Positions 1-8,348 of a DNA stretch of 22,424 nt are shown here, in pieces. Source of the stretch: CAZDGK01 sp964505035 (lineage in GTDB: Bacteria; Patescibacteriota; Saccharimonadia; UBA4664). The stretch spans positions 1-22,424 of the forward strand of contig CAZDGK010000020.1 in the NCBI GenBank assembly GCA_964505035.1, in the 5' to 3' direction. A program made the position numbers and the translations under genes. Under the pieces are notes generated by a model. The model made no database searches. It had not been told where the DNA came from and was given only the letters and a program-made list of their open reading frames with translations. How positions within the stretch are numbered: position 1 is the stretch's first letter; each line of letters starts with the position of its first letter.

Positions 1-23
1 TCACCTTTGCCACGTCCAAACAT
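1..23 (-). CDS. Start of a further minus-strand gene, cut by the window edge
   Basis: On the minus strand the acetyltransferase stop and a new ATG share bases as TAATG. The new frame runs M-F-G-R-G-K-G to the window edge without a stop. Such overlaps usually mean translational coupling in an operon, so this is probably the next gene after the acetyltransferase. Only seven codons are visible, so no function can be proposed and chance is a real alternative. Confidence 0.3.
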
Positions 24-754
24 TATGCCGCAATCCTCTCCAGCTCAATGTAATATGCATCTTCGCCATCACGGTAGAATTCCTCCTGCGGTTCCTGCCG
101 CGTCACCCGCCACCCAGCCGCCTCAATCCGGCTCCGAATCCGCTCCGACGAGAACGCCCGGTATGACGTCGTCGCCCGTGCGTGCAACGTAATCCGCTCA
201 ACATCCGGCGCCTCACTCAGTCGCCGAAATAGCTCGCCCATCGCCAGCGGCCCCCACAAGCCCCGCTGGTACTCCGGCAACACCGCCAGGTCATCAATAT
301 ATATCTCACTCTGGTCCAAGTCATCGCGAGTCGCAATAATGTAGCCAATTGGGGCGTCCTCGCTACTAGCCCTGATCACAAATGAAAAGTTATCGCGAGG
401 CGGCACGTCCAGATGGTCCACGAACGCTCCCGCACCTTCACGCATAGCCAGCGGGTAGATCGACCGCTCCAGTTCGGCAATCATTTCAGCGTCGCCCGAG
501 TCGACAGTCTCAAACCGCTCATGCGGCCGCCGCTGTACCTCACCGCGCTCCACCTCCAATATCCATACCTGGCTTTCGGCATCCGTATAGACAGAGGGCA
601 ACGGTGTCGGCACCGGATCATTCACCTGGGTATAGCCACTCGCATTCACATCCAGGTACCCCAGCCCCAAGTTCACCTTGCTAAATGGCGTGCTCTTACC
701 CGCATCCGTCTTGGTCAAATACGCCGTCAATGCCTGCCGGTTGAGTTCCAGCAC
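23..754 (-). CDS. GNAT-family N-acetyltransferase, possibly the C-terminal part of the preceding large protein
   Basis: The C-terminal two thirds (about residues 80-240) look like a GCN5-related N-acetyltransferase. These enzymes transfer acetyl from acetyl-CoA to an amine; the substrate here is unknown. The key motif is the strand-helix segment IDDLAVLPEYQRGLWG (about residues 154-169), which matches the acetyl-CoA-binding motif A pattern V-x-P-x-Y-Q-x-x-G-x-x-G/A. The first 75 residues are not GNAT-like. They include VNLGLGYLDV and YTDAESQVW, and look like the continuation of the beta-rich C-terminal domain of the large protein upstream. The listed start is a GTG with no convincing ribosome-binding site, and it sits just beyond an assembly gap, so the N-terminus is doubtful. 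The gene may really be one fusion with its upstream neighbour. The GNAT call is fairly secure; the gene boundary is not. Confidence 0.75.
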   Translation of the reverse strand: MLELNRQALTAYLTKTDAGKSTPFSKVNLGLGYLDVNASGYTQVNDPVPTPLPSVYTDAESQVWILEVERGEVQRRPHERFETVDSGDAEMIAELERSIYPLAMREGAGAFVDHLDVPPRDNFSFVIRASSEDAPIGYIIATRDDLDQSEIYIDDLAVLPEYQRGLWGPLAMGELFRRLSEAPDVERITLHARATTSYRAFSSERIRSRIEAAGWRVTRQEPQEEFYRDGEDAYYIELERIAA

Positions 755-872
755 CCGCCCCGGCTACCGCCCCGCGGTTAACTAAAATATTTTACACCCC
801 CATGTTTAAGGCGCAAACATTGGGGTTTTGTACCCAAACCCCATCGCAAGCAATTTGGCCCANNNNNNNNNN
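755..872. other. Non-coding stretch plus 10-N assembly gap inside a probable single gene
   Basis: Positions 863-872 are N. The adjoining 755-862 has stop codons on the minus strand and a hairpin, CCCCATGTTT (798-807) with AAACATTGGGG (815-825), followed by TTTTG on the plus strand. It does not resemble the dense coding sequence on both sides. It may be a misjoined contig end or a genuine short intergenic spacer; the sequence alone cannot decide. Confidence 0.6.
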
Positions 873-3800
873 GATCTCCCTGATCCCGCCCCTGGTTAAG
901 CTCAATATTGTCCAGCACGAGTGTATCCGCCGATACCTTCGGGTTGTGGTACGCAACCGCCTGCGACAGCAGTTGGCCACTCGGCTGATACAGCGTCGCA
1001 AACGCATACCGGCGGTCAAAGTACCCAGCCTCCATACAGCTCTGACCTTCACCGCCAATCTTCATGCAGCAGACAGTATCGTACCCAATCGTAAATCCAC
1101 GCGGATCGTCCTTGGGAATGATCTCCCATACATAGCCACCCTCCAATTCGATCACCACTGGTGGTATGTCCGCTTTCGTGTTGAGGTTTTCCTTTATCCA
1201 GCCAATTGCCCATAGTGCTTCGGCCGCGGGATACCGCACCACCAGCTCATCCAGATATTTTCCATATTTGCCGCGTATCTCCTCAATCGTCAGGTCGTTA
1301 GCCACCTTGAGCCTGCCTTCGAACAACGTGCCTTTATCACTCACCGAGCTTAGATCCAGCGTGCCCTTTTTCCCGTGCGGGCTATCCTCTTTCCGCTCTA
1401 GCTTCTTCACGAGCTGCATCAGTCCGTTGGTCTTACTCCATCGCTCGAGGTCAATTGCCCGGTCCGGCACCCCGTCCATCAGCGCCCAGTCACGGTCACC
1501 CCAGGCTCGCATCAGACGCTGGCTAGGCGCATTACGGCTCGCCTCCAGCCACGATGTCGTCTCCTCAATGTATTCCCGCCGGGCCTTCCCCATTTCCTTC
1601 AGTTCCAGCATCGTCCTACGCGCATCCAGCCCACCAGCATCAGCCATCGACATATAGCTGAAAACGCTGTCCACTAGGCGAGTATATTCCTCCATAGTAG
1701 TTGGCACCTGCACCGTGCCACCAACTTTCATTGCCTCCTTGTAGGTTCCGTAGCGGCCGAGCACCAGCTTCCGCACATCGTCTCGGCTGCCACCGCTCTC
1801 GCGCACCTCAAGCATTGCCTGGTACACCATGGCGTACACCGGTTCAGAAAATAGCTGCTCGTACTGCCTCGGGTTCGTCGGCAGCTTCTCCGTACCACCA
1901 GCCTGCAGCCAGAAAGCCGCCAGAAACATCTTCTCTGCCTCCGGCGCATACAACCTCACCATGCACTCATCCAGGTCGACCTGGCCCTCGCCCAACTCCG
2001 CTACCGTCGCCATATATTTTGCTCGATCAAGACGCCGCTCCGGAATCTTGAAACCCTCCAGCCACTGCGATGCGTCATGCAGGCTCGTCTCCTGCCCGTT
2101 CTCCAGCCGCTGCCGCACGATCCGGCCAATCCTCCCCTTGTCGAAGCCTTGCATCAATGCATACGAGTTCTCCGCAATCCACCTCTCCTGAGTCAGCGTT
2201 CCGGCGCTAGCTGGGAATTTCTCCGCGATCGTACTGTACGTGTCATAGCGCATCAGCCATGGATACCGCACCATCTCAGCCAGTGTATAGCCCTTCTCTA
2301 GCATCTTCTCCAAGTCCACTATCTCAGCGTTTCTCCGAAATACCTCCATACGCTCCAGGTTCTGGCGCATCTGAGCCACCGCTCGATTCTGCAGACCAAG
2401 CACCTGGTCGGGCTTCGCACCTCGATGCCGCTCCGCTACCGCCGCCCTCACCGGATCCTCTCGCTCCGCCAATTCGGCTGCCCATTCATTCTTATCGCTT
2501 GCTTCCAGCAAAGCCGCTGTCATCCTCACTCGCTCTTCCAAGCTCAGCGTCTTCGAATGGTCCAGTTGGGCCAGAACCCCCTTCAGCTGGTCGGCCGACC
2601 TCACATATGCACCAAGCCGCCGCACTGCATCCGGCCGGCTACCCGCGAGCTCCAGGAGAGCTGCCACATTTACATTCACCGTCGACTCAGGCGGCTCCGG
2701 CTCGTGCGGCAGATGCCCCGCGACCCCCCGCACTCTTGCCAGGGCCAATTCCCGATCCCGACCACCCCGTATCAGCCCCGACACCAGCGCTGAGTTGCCA
2801 AACTGATCTTTCGCCTCCTTTTCCGTCGCCCGCTCCACGCCCTTGGCCAGAGTAATGTCTCCCCGAACCGCCAGCGCCTCTATCAGCCGGGCGTGCGGCG
2901 GCAAGCCACCAGGAGGCCGGTCTATAATCCGGTCGTTATCGATATACCGATAGGTCCGCAATGTCTCTATCGGCCACCCCAGACTATTACCCACATCCAG
3001 CGCGTCATCGAGCCGCCCTTCGTCCAAGCATTTCCGTATCACCGCCGCCCCCACCGGTCCCAGATAGCTCAACTCAAACCCTGGCGCCGCGCCCCGCTTC
3101 AGATCCTCGATCGCCGCGTCCAAGTTGCCAGCCTTCAGCTCTAGCCCAGCCAGCCCTCCGTGCAATTCTCTGGCGCGGCTCTTATGCGAGAAATCACCCT
3201 CCAGCTGCCCGCGAATCCAATCGCGGATAGCCCGCGCCTCCTCCAGCTGTCCGGTCGACTGAGCCACCGCCGCGAGCGGCAGCCAGCGATAGGACACGTC
3301 AGGACTACTCACCTCCCGCCAAGTCTTCTTCAAGTTGCTTGCCGCCTCCATCGCAAAGCCTAGTTCCCAATCCTTTTTCGGCTTAGCTGGGACCCGGGAC
3401 CGCAAATACTGCTCGCCATACCGCTCAGCAAAATCGTATCTTCGCAGAGCGTTAGAACGCTCATAGGCATCTACGTCATGGCCAGCTACCGCCCGAGCCT
3501 TGTCGTATTGCCCTAGCTCGGCCAGAGTATCCGACAAATGACGCACACTCAGACCATAGCTCGCGCTCTTGGCCTCCGCCGGTGTTTTTCCCGACGCCTT
3601 TGTTTCCGCCACCTCGTGCGTAGCCGCCGTCAGCCATCGCTGACTGCCCGCATCATTTCTCCCTTGGGCACACCAATATCCCATATCAGCCATCAAGTTG
3701 ATACGGGTGGGTTGGTCGTGAATCAAACCCATGTACCCCACAGCCTCGTCCGTCATACCCAATTCCGTCTGCCGGTAAGCCAGCTCAGCTACCGCCCGAT

Positions 3801-4242
3801 TCCAAGCCAGCTGCGATGCACCCTTCGTGTAGTCCTGATATCCATGAACCAAAACTCCCCAGGCACGACCAAACCGACGTCCACCCTCATCAGTCTGGCC
3901 AGTTCTCACCTCATGCGCTGCCACCGCAATCTCCACCCGCACCCGGTCAAACGGCGTTAGGCCAGTCACCAGCTCCAGCGCCTGCTCTGGCTCGCCCTTG
4001 TCTACATACGCCTCCGCGATAGTCAGCAGGCCATCATCCCGCCGCAGTGCCTCCTCGGTCCGAGACATGCTCTCCATGCTATACGCGCCCTTCAGGGCTC
4101 GCCGCACGCCCGGTTGCCGCGCCAAATAGCGCTCAGCCTCCGCCACATCAAACGCCTCAAAGAGCTCCTCCGGAGTCGGCTCCGGCAGTCCCGGCCGCTC
4201 GTGTTCCGGCCCCGGACCGCTGGTGCCCGTCGGCCCGTCCAT
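778..4242 (-). CDS. Very large alpha-solenoid (TPR-like) protein with a Cys-rich C-terminal domain; 3' end uncertain
   Basis: About 1,120 residues can be read before the N gap. The 30 or so after it, up to 778, are read through Ns and should not be trusted. Most of the protein is Ala/Leu/Glu/Arg-rich and strongly helical, with repeats in TPR style such as LTIAEAYVDKGEPEQALELV near the N-terminus, suggesting a protein-binding solenoid. No signal peptide or membrane segment is visible, so it is probably cytoplasmic. At about residues 1045-1110 it becomes beta-rich, with DTVCCMKIGGEGQSC and ending in LVLDNIELNQG. I do not recognise this domain by name. I place the start at ATG 4242, two bases after the transpeptidase stop; an upstream ATG at 4284 would overlap that gene. 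It is probably co-transcribed with the transpeptidase. Function unknown. Confidence 0.7.
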   Translation of the reverse strand: MDGPTGTSGPGPEHERPGLPEPTPEELFEAFDVAEAERYLARQPGVRRALKGAYSMESMSRTEEALRRDDGLLTIAEAYVDKGEPEQALELVTGLTPFDRVRVEIAVAAHEVRTGQTDEGGRRFGRAWGVLVHGYQDYTKGASQLAWNRAVAELAYRQTELGMTDEAVGYMGLIHDQPTRINLMADMGYWCAQGRNDAGSQRWLTAATHEVAETKASGKTPAEAKSASYGLSVRHLSDTLAELGQYDKARAVAGHDVDAYERSNALRRYDFAERYGEQYLRSRVPAKPKKDWELGFAMEAASNLKKTWREVSSPDVSYRWLPLAAVAQSTGQLEEARAIRDWIRGQLEGDFSHKSRARELHGGLAGLELKAGNLDAAIEDLKRGAAPGFELSYLGPVGAAVIRKCLDEGRLDDALDVGNSLGWPIETLRTYRYIDNDRIIDRPPGGLPPHARLIEALAVRGDITLAKGVERATEKEAKDQFGNSALVSGLIRGGRDRELALARVRGVAGHLPHEPEPPESTVNVNVAALLELAGSRPDAVRRLGAYVRSADQLKGVLAQLDHSKTLSLEERVRMTAALLEASDKNEWAAELAEREDPVRAAVAERHRGAKPDQVLGLQNRAVAQMRQNLERMEVFRRNAEIVDLEKMLEKGYTLAEMVRYPWLMRYDTYSTIAEKFPASAGTLTQERWIAENSYALMQGFDKGRIGRIVRQRLENGQETSLHDASQWLEGFKIPERRLDRAKYMATVAELGEGQVDLDECMVRLYAPEAEKMFLAAFWLQAGGTEKLPTNPRQYEQLFSEPVYAMVYQAMLEVRESGGSRDDVRKLVLGRYGTYKEAMKVGGTVQVPTTMEEYTRLVDSVFSYMSMADAGGLDARRTMLELKEMGKARREYIEETTSWLEASRNAPSQRLMRAWGDRDWALMDGVPDRAIDLERWSKTNGLMQLVKKLERKEDSPHGKKGTLDLSSVSDKGTLFEGRLKVANDLTIEEIRGKYGKYLDELVVRYPAAEALWAIGWIKENLNTKADIPPVVIELEGGYVWEIIPKDDPRGFTIGYDTVCCMKIGGEGQSCMEAGYFDRRYAFATLYQPSGQLLSQAVAYHNPKVSADTLVLDNIELNQGRDQGDXXXXGPNCLRWGLGTKPQCLRLKHGGVKYFS

Positions 4243-4244
4243 AC

Positions 4245-5678
4245 CTACTTGTGAATCCACACCGGCGTGCCGATATCCGACCAATTGTAGATAAACGCTG
4301 CTGTGTCATCCGGCAAGTTCACGCATCCATGCGACCCACCATACCAGTAGTCCGGCCCACCAAAGTTCCCATGCCGCCATACCGCATCGTGTAGCCCGTA
4401 GCCCTGATAGAATGGCATCCAGTACTTTACCGGCACATCATAGTTCCAACCGTACTGGTAGCCCACCAAATGCGTATTGGTCGTCTTGTAATAAATGCTA
4501 AATAGTCCCGTCACCGTGCCCAAACCAGCCCCTGTCGCCCCACTAGTAACCGGCGACTCCAGGATGATCTGCCCGTCCTGCCAGACCCACAGATGCTGTT
4601 TGCTCAGATTCACCTCGATATATTTCGGGAAATCCAGCACCTGGAACACGTTCGACACGGTCTTAAACGGCACCGTGTGGCTGGTAATCGTATAGGTCAG
4701 CGCCTCTTGCTTTGTGACCGCCTCCGTAATCGCCGCCAACACCTTGTCCTGGTCAATCGCCGTGCCGTTCGCCCCGGCCCGGCTAACCGTCGAGGCCCCA
4801 TTCTGCACATTTACCAACTGGTTCACCGCCGCCACATCGAGCTTATTGGCCAGATTCTGGACGTAGTTTTTGAGCTTGGAGCTATCCACCTTCGGCACCA
4901 GCCGCGCCTGCGTATCACCCTGGAATTTCTCGAAGGCGATCCACTGGCCCATGTCGCTCTGCGTCGGCGCAAACACCTTGTCGCCGTACGTCAGCACTAT
5001 CGGCGTAGTTACTAGCTGAGCCGCCTCATCAAGCGTCGGCCCCAGCGCTCCCACCTGGATGTCCGCCTGCTGCTGACGCGGCTGCAGTTCCAGGCCGCCA
5101 CGGGTCGGGAAGCTCAAGTCGTGCTCGATCAGCTGCTCCAGTCCCCGCCATGCCACCGTCATACCGGCCTTGTCGGGCACGGCTTGGAACTTGCCGTTCG
5201 CAAATACCACCGCCGCGTCCACCGGCTGTGTACCCACCTTCGACGCCACACTCATCGCAAACGTCTTCAAAGTCGGGCGGTCCAGGTGGTACGCCATCGG
5301 CACCGGATCTGTGTGCAGGGGAGGGTAGAGGCTCGTGCGACCAGTGCTGTAAGCTACGTCGAGAGTGGCTTCCGGATCAAACGACACGCCTAGCTGTGCG
5401 GCCGTCAGCTCATACTTGAGCCCAGCCACATTCAAACTCAGCCGGTACGATGCCGCTTCTTTTTGCAAAGCATCCCGAGCCTGCGGTATCGTCATGCCGC
5501 CCAAATTCTGACCAGCCGCCACCACGCCCGGCAAAATGCGTCCGTCGTACCAGGTGGTCAGAGCTAATTTTGTTGCGAGGCCGACAAATACGATCGCAGC
5601 AGCCACACCCACGACCCGGGGGATCGTAGTAAAGCCGTCCGAACCGTGCAGTTCGGGATCGAGTCTCCGTCGCAACAT
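4245..5678 (-). CDS. L,D-transpeptidase (YkuD domain) with tandem peptidoglycan-binding-like domains, membrane anchored
   Basis: This 477-residue protein should make 3-3 crosslinks in peptidoglycan or attach proteins to it, acting outside the membrane. It has a short charged N-terminus and a single membrane segment at about residues 21-43 (IPRVVGVAAAIVFVGLATK). Two repeats of the PG_binding_4/VanW-associated type follow; the first begins GVVAAGQNLGGMTIPQARDAL minus its last residue. The YkuD catalytic domain occupies about residues 350-477. Its signature is complete: His430 in HDAVWRHG, then GSHGCVNL with His450 and the nucleophile Cys452. Length and order are usual for the family in Gram-positive-like envelopes. 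The ATG is chosen because a perfect TATAAT lies 6 nt upstream, implying a leaderless transcript; no Shine-Dalgarno is present. Confidence 0.93.
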   Translation of the reverse strand: MLRRRLDPELHGSDGFTTIPRVVGVAAAIVFVGLATKLALTTWYDGRILPGVVAAGQNLGGMTIPQARDALQKEAASYRLSLNVAGLKYELTAAQLGVSFDPEATLDVAYSTGRTSLYPPLHTDPVPMAYHLDRPTLKTFAMSVASKVGTQPVDAAVVFANGKFQAVPDKAGMTVAWRGLEQLIEHDLSFPTRGGLELQPRQQQADIQVGALGPTLDEAAQLVTTPIVLTYGDKVFAPTQSDMGQWIAFEKFQGDTQARLVPKVDSSKLKNYVQNLANKLDVAAVNQLVNVQNGASTVSRAGANGTAIDQDKVLAAITEAVTKQEALTYTITSHTVPFKTVSNVFQVLDFPKYIEVNLSKQHLWVWQDGQIILESPVTSGATGAGLGTVTGLFSIYYKTTNTHLVGYQYGWNYDVPVKYWMPFYQGYGLHDAVWRHGNFGGPDYWYGGSHGCVNLPDDTAAFIYNWSDIGTPVWIHK

Positions 5679-5684
5679 AGCGCC

Positions 5685-5690
5685 ATTATA
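5685..5690 (-). promoter_or_regulatory. -10 box of a likely leaderless promoter for the L,D-transpeptidase
   Basis: TATAAT (minus strand) is followed by exactly six bases, GGCGCT, and then the ATG at 5678, so transcription should begin at or next to the start codon. The -35 position (AGCATC at 17 nt) is poor. The box is embedded in a short dyad, AGCGC-N7-GCGCT. Confidence 0.6.
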
Positions 5691-5729
5691 GCGCTAACGC
5701 TTAGGCCGATGCTAGTTTTTCAGACCGTC

Positions 5730-8060
5730 CTAGGCCGCGTCGCGGGGGACTGCGCCGAACCGCCGCTTTAGGATGGCCAGCGCCTTTTGCTCAAGATCAG
5801 CCGCCTCAGCATCCGTCGGCGTCCGGTCCGGATGGCTCAGAGAAAGCCGCAATGCCAGGCTCTTGTGACCATCAGCCAAACCCGCGCCATAGTAGTCGCT
5901 CACAAACCGCACCTGCGCATTGGGCAAGTCAGCCAGCGCCTCCGCCACGGCCTGCCAAGGCGTTTCTACACTCACCACCACCGCCACGTCGCGCATTGCG
6001 CTAGGGAAGCGGTCGACTCGGCTATAGCTCGCCGGCTTGCTAGCCGCCAGCAACCGGTCCGCATCGAGCTCCAAATACGCTGCTTCGCCACTCGTCTTGC
6101 GTCGCAGCAGCAGCTCCGCGTCCAGCTGGCCAATCCGGCCCACCGCCTTGCCGTCGAGCATGACCGTGCCGCTACGGCCAGTCATATACCAAGCCTCGGC
6201 TTCCTCGGGTACCACACTCAAGTTCACATGTAGCTCACGCGCTACGGCGTCCAATACACCCTTCACATGCCGGTATGCGTCATCTGGCCGCACTACCGTC
6301 ACCGCCAGATGTAGCGGCTCGTCCGGCTGCTGGCCCCGGCCGCGCGCCACAAACACCTTGCTCAGCTCGTAGTATGCCAGTTCCTTGGCATAGGTTCGGT
6401 TGCGCTCCAGCACCGCCAGCTGGCTCGCCAGCAGGGAAGAGCGCAGATATCCTTGCTCAGAGTTCATCGGGTTCTGTAGCTTCAAATGCTTCTTCAGGTC
6501 CAACCCCAGCTCTTCCAGCGCTTCGTCGCCCACAAACGAGTACGTCATCACCTCAAACAATCCTGCACCATACAACACCTGCCGCAGCCAGCGCTGACGC
6601 GGCCGCTTCTGGTCAAATTCCACCACCTGCGGCTGCCATGTCGGTACCACCGACGGCACCCGGTCATAGCCAAGCACCCGCACCACTTCCTCCACCAAGT
6701 CCTGGCCTTCCCGAATATCCGTCCGCCACCACGGAAGTGTCGCCACCGTAATCGTCTGGCCACCATCAGCCACCTCGGCCTCCATCTGCAATTGACCCAG
6801 CGCCTTGGCGGCTTCCTTGGCCGTTACCTCAAATCCTAGCAGCCGCTGCATGAATTCATGCTCTACGCTCACGCTGCGGCGCTCAGCCGCCCGGTTAAGC
6901 TGGTCCGACACGCCCGTCAGCTGGCCGCCGGCTACCTCACCTAGCAGCGCCACGGCTCGTGCCATTGCCACCGGTGGCAGCTCGACCGGCAAACCACGCT
7001 CGAACCGTGCGCTCGCCTCGGTCCGCAAACCATGTCGTTTGGCCATCTTGCGCACTGCCACTCCGTCAAATACTGCCGCCTCGAGCAGTATTTCCGTCGT
7101 CTCTGGACCAACCTCCGTCCCAGCCCCACCCATCACACCAGCCAGGCCAACCGGGCCGTTCGCATCTGATACAACCAGATCCTCAGGCGTTAGTTTCCTC
7201 TCGACGCCGTCTAGTGTCGTCAGCTTCTCGCCAGCCCGCGCCGGGCGCACTGCGAGTGGCAGCTTAACCTTAGCCGCGTCATAGGCATGCAGTGGCTGGC
7301 CCATTTCGAGATTCACATAGTTAGTCACGTCCACAATCGGGCTAATTGACCGCACGCCAGCCGCTCGCAAGCGTGAGACCATGCCGGCAGGGGAGGGGCC
7401 GCCTGGCTTCACATCCAGCCGCGCCACCATTATGCGTGCCGCCTGCGCGCCTTTTGCCAACTCAGGGCCCTTGCCGTCCGACGCCAAGCCATCCGGTAGG
7501 TCCTTCATAGCGCCGCCACTCATAGCAGCCACTTCGCGGGCTAGACCGGTCACACTTAGCAAATCAAATCGGTTGGCATGGGTCTTCACTTCCATGCTAG
7601 CGTCAGCTGGATATATGTCGCACAATGATGTACCCAAAACCACACCTTCAGACAATTCCATAATGCCCGAATGATCGCTTCCTAGAGCCAATTCCGCCTC
7701 ACTGCAGAGCATCCCCTCACTCGTCTCGCCGCGCAGCTTGGCCGCCGCGATCACTTCGCCACCTGGCAGGGTAGCGCCCACCTGGGCCAATGCCACATTA
7801 ATACCTGGGCGCACATTCGGAGCACCGCAAACCACACGGACTTCCCGTCCGCCCATATCTACGTCAACTAAATGCAGCTTGTCAGCGTTTGGATGTTGAA
7901 CAACATTTTTAACCAGTGCGACAACAACTTTTTTGTCGATCGTCTTTGAAACACTATATTGTTCAATCTCCAGTCCAGCCTGCTCAAGCCTCTCGACTAT
8001 CATGTTATCAGACATTGTGCGACGTAGCCATTCTCGCACCCAAGCCGTTGTAAGCTTCAT
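5730..8060 (-). CDS. pheT: Phenylalanyl-tRNA synthetase beta subunit
   Basis: PheT pairs with PheS as an alpha2beta2 enzyme that charges tRNA-Phe in the cytoplasm. The 776 residues are a normal bacterial length, and the domain order is complete. An N-terminal EMAP/OB-fold tRNA-binding domain lies at about 40-150 (HPNADKLHLVDVD, VVCGAPNV). It is followed by the B3/B4 editing domain at about 210-370 (VDVTNYVNLEMGQPLHAYD), the B5 domain at about 395-470, and a pseudo-catalytic core. The C-terminal anticodon-binding FDX-ACB domain is at about 680-776 (RFPSAMRDVAVVV). The start MKLTTAWVREWL is typical. Its Shine-Dalgarno (GGAGAGACGAGG) lies beyond the N gap, next to the second copy of the first codons; removing the artefactual gap puts it directly before the ATG. 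It follows pheS by about 130 nt. Confidence 0.97.
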   Translation of the reverse strand: MKLTTAWVREWLRRTMSDNMIVERLEQAGLEIEQYSVSKTIDKKVVVALVKNVVQHPNADKLHLVDVDMGGREVRVVCGAPNVRPGINVALAQVGATLPGGEVIAAAKLRGETSEGMLCSEAELALGSDHSGIMELSEGVVLGTSLCDIYPADASMEVKTHANRFDLLSVTGLAREVAAMSGGAMKDLPDGLASDGKGPELAKGAQAARIMVARLDVKPGGPSPAGMVSRLRAAGVRSISPIVDVTNYVNLEMGQPLHAYDAAKVKLPLAVRPARAGEKLTTLDGVERKLTPEDLVVSDANGPVGLAGVMGGAGTEVGPETTEILLEAAVFDGVAVRKMAKRHGLRTEASARFERGLPVELPPVAMARAVALLGEVAGGQLTGVSDQLNRAAERRSVSVEHEFMQRLLGFEVTAKEAAKALGQLQMEAEVADGGQTITVATLPWWRTDIREGQDLVEEVVRVLGYDRVPSVVPTWQPQVVEFDQKRPRQRWLRQVLYGAGLFEVMTYSFVGDEALEELGLDLKKHLKLQNPMNSEQGYLRSSLLASQLAVLERNRTYAKELAYYELSKVFVARGRGQQPDEPLHLAVTVVRPDDAYRHVKGVLDAVARELHVNLSVVPEEAEAWYMTGRSGTVMLDGKAVGRIGQLDAELLLRRKTSGEAAYLELDADRLLAASKPASYSRVDRFPSAMRDVAVVVSVETPWQAVAEALADLPNAQVRFVSDYYGAGLADGHKSLALRLSLSHPDRTPTDAEAADLEQKALAILKRRFGAVPRDAA

Positions 8061-8061
8061 C
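8007..8061. repeat. First copy of a 55-bp exact direct repeat (contig-end overlap)
   Basis: These 55 bases, covering the first pheT codons, are identical to 8162-8216 on the other side of the N run. This is an assembly duplication, not biology. Confidence 0.95.
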
Positions 8062-8161
8062 NNNNNNNNNNNNNNNNNNNNNNNNNNNNNNNNNNNNNNN
8101 NNNNNNNNNNNNNNNNNNNNNNNNNNNNNNNNNNNNNNNNNNNNNNNNNNNNNNNNNNNNN
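8062..8161. other. Spurious 100-N scaffold gap
   Basis: The run of exactly 100 N is flanked by the same 55 bases. Adjacent contigs from a de Bruijn assembler overlap by k bases, and 55 is a common k. Merging the copies restores an intact pheT start with its ribosome-binding site, so no sequence appears to be missing. Confidence 0.92.
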
Positions 8162-8216
8162 ATCAGACATTGTGCGACGTAGCCATTCTCGCACCCAAGC
8201 CGTTGTAAGCTTCATC
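8162..8216. repeat. Second copy of the 55-bp repeat, carrying the true pheT upstream context
   Basis: Identical to 8007-8061. This copy, with pheT ATG at 8215, is joined to the real upstream sequence including the minus-strand GGAGAGACGAGG ribosome-binding site. Confidence 0.95.
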
Positions 8217-8348
8217 CTCGTCTCTCCATCATCACGCAGTTAGACCGGTAATCGGCCGGCCGCCCCCGCCTGCCAAGGTCCAATCCGGCTTCAACAGCAG
8301 GAGTGCTCATGTCGAGCAATATTGTAGAATTTACAACACCATTGCTCA

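Noticed and set aside
1166..4394. Many long plus-strand frames across 1.1-4.4 kb, and similar ones opposite pheT and argS
   Set aside because: They are antisense shadows of GC-rich genes: no initiation signals, and Pro/Ser/Arg/His-rich composition typical of the complementary strand.
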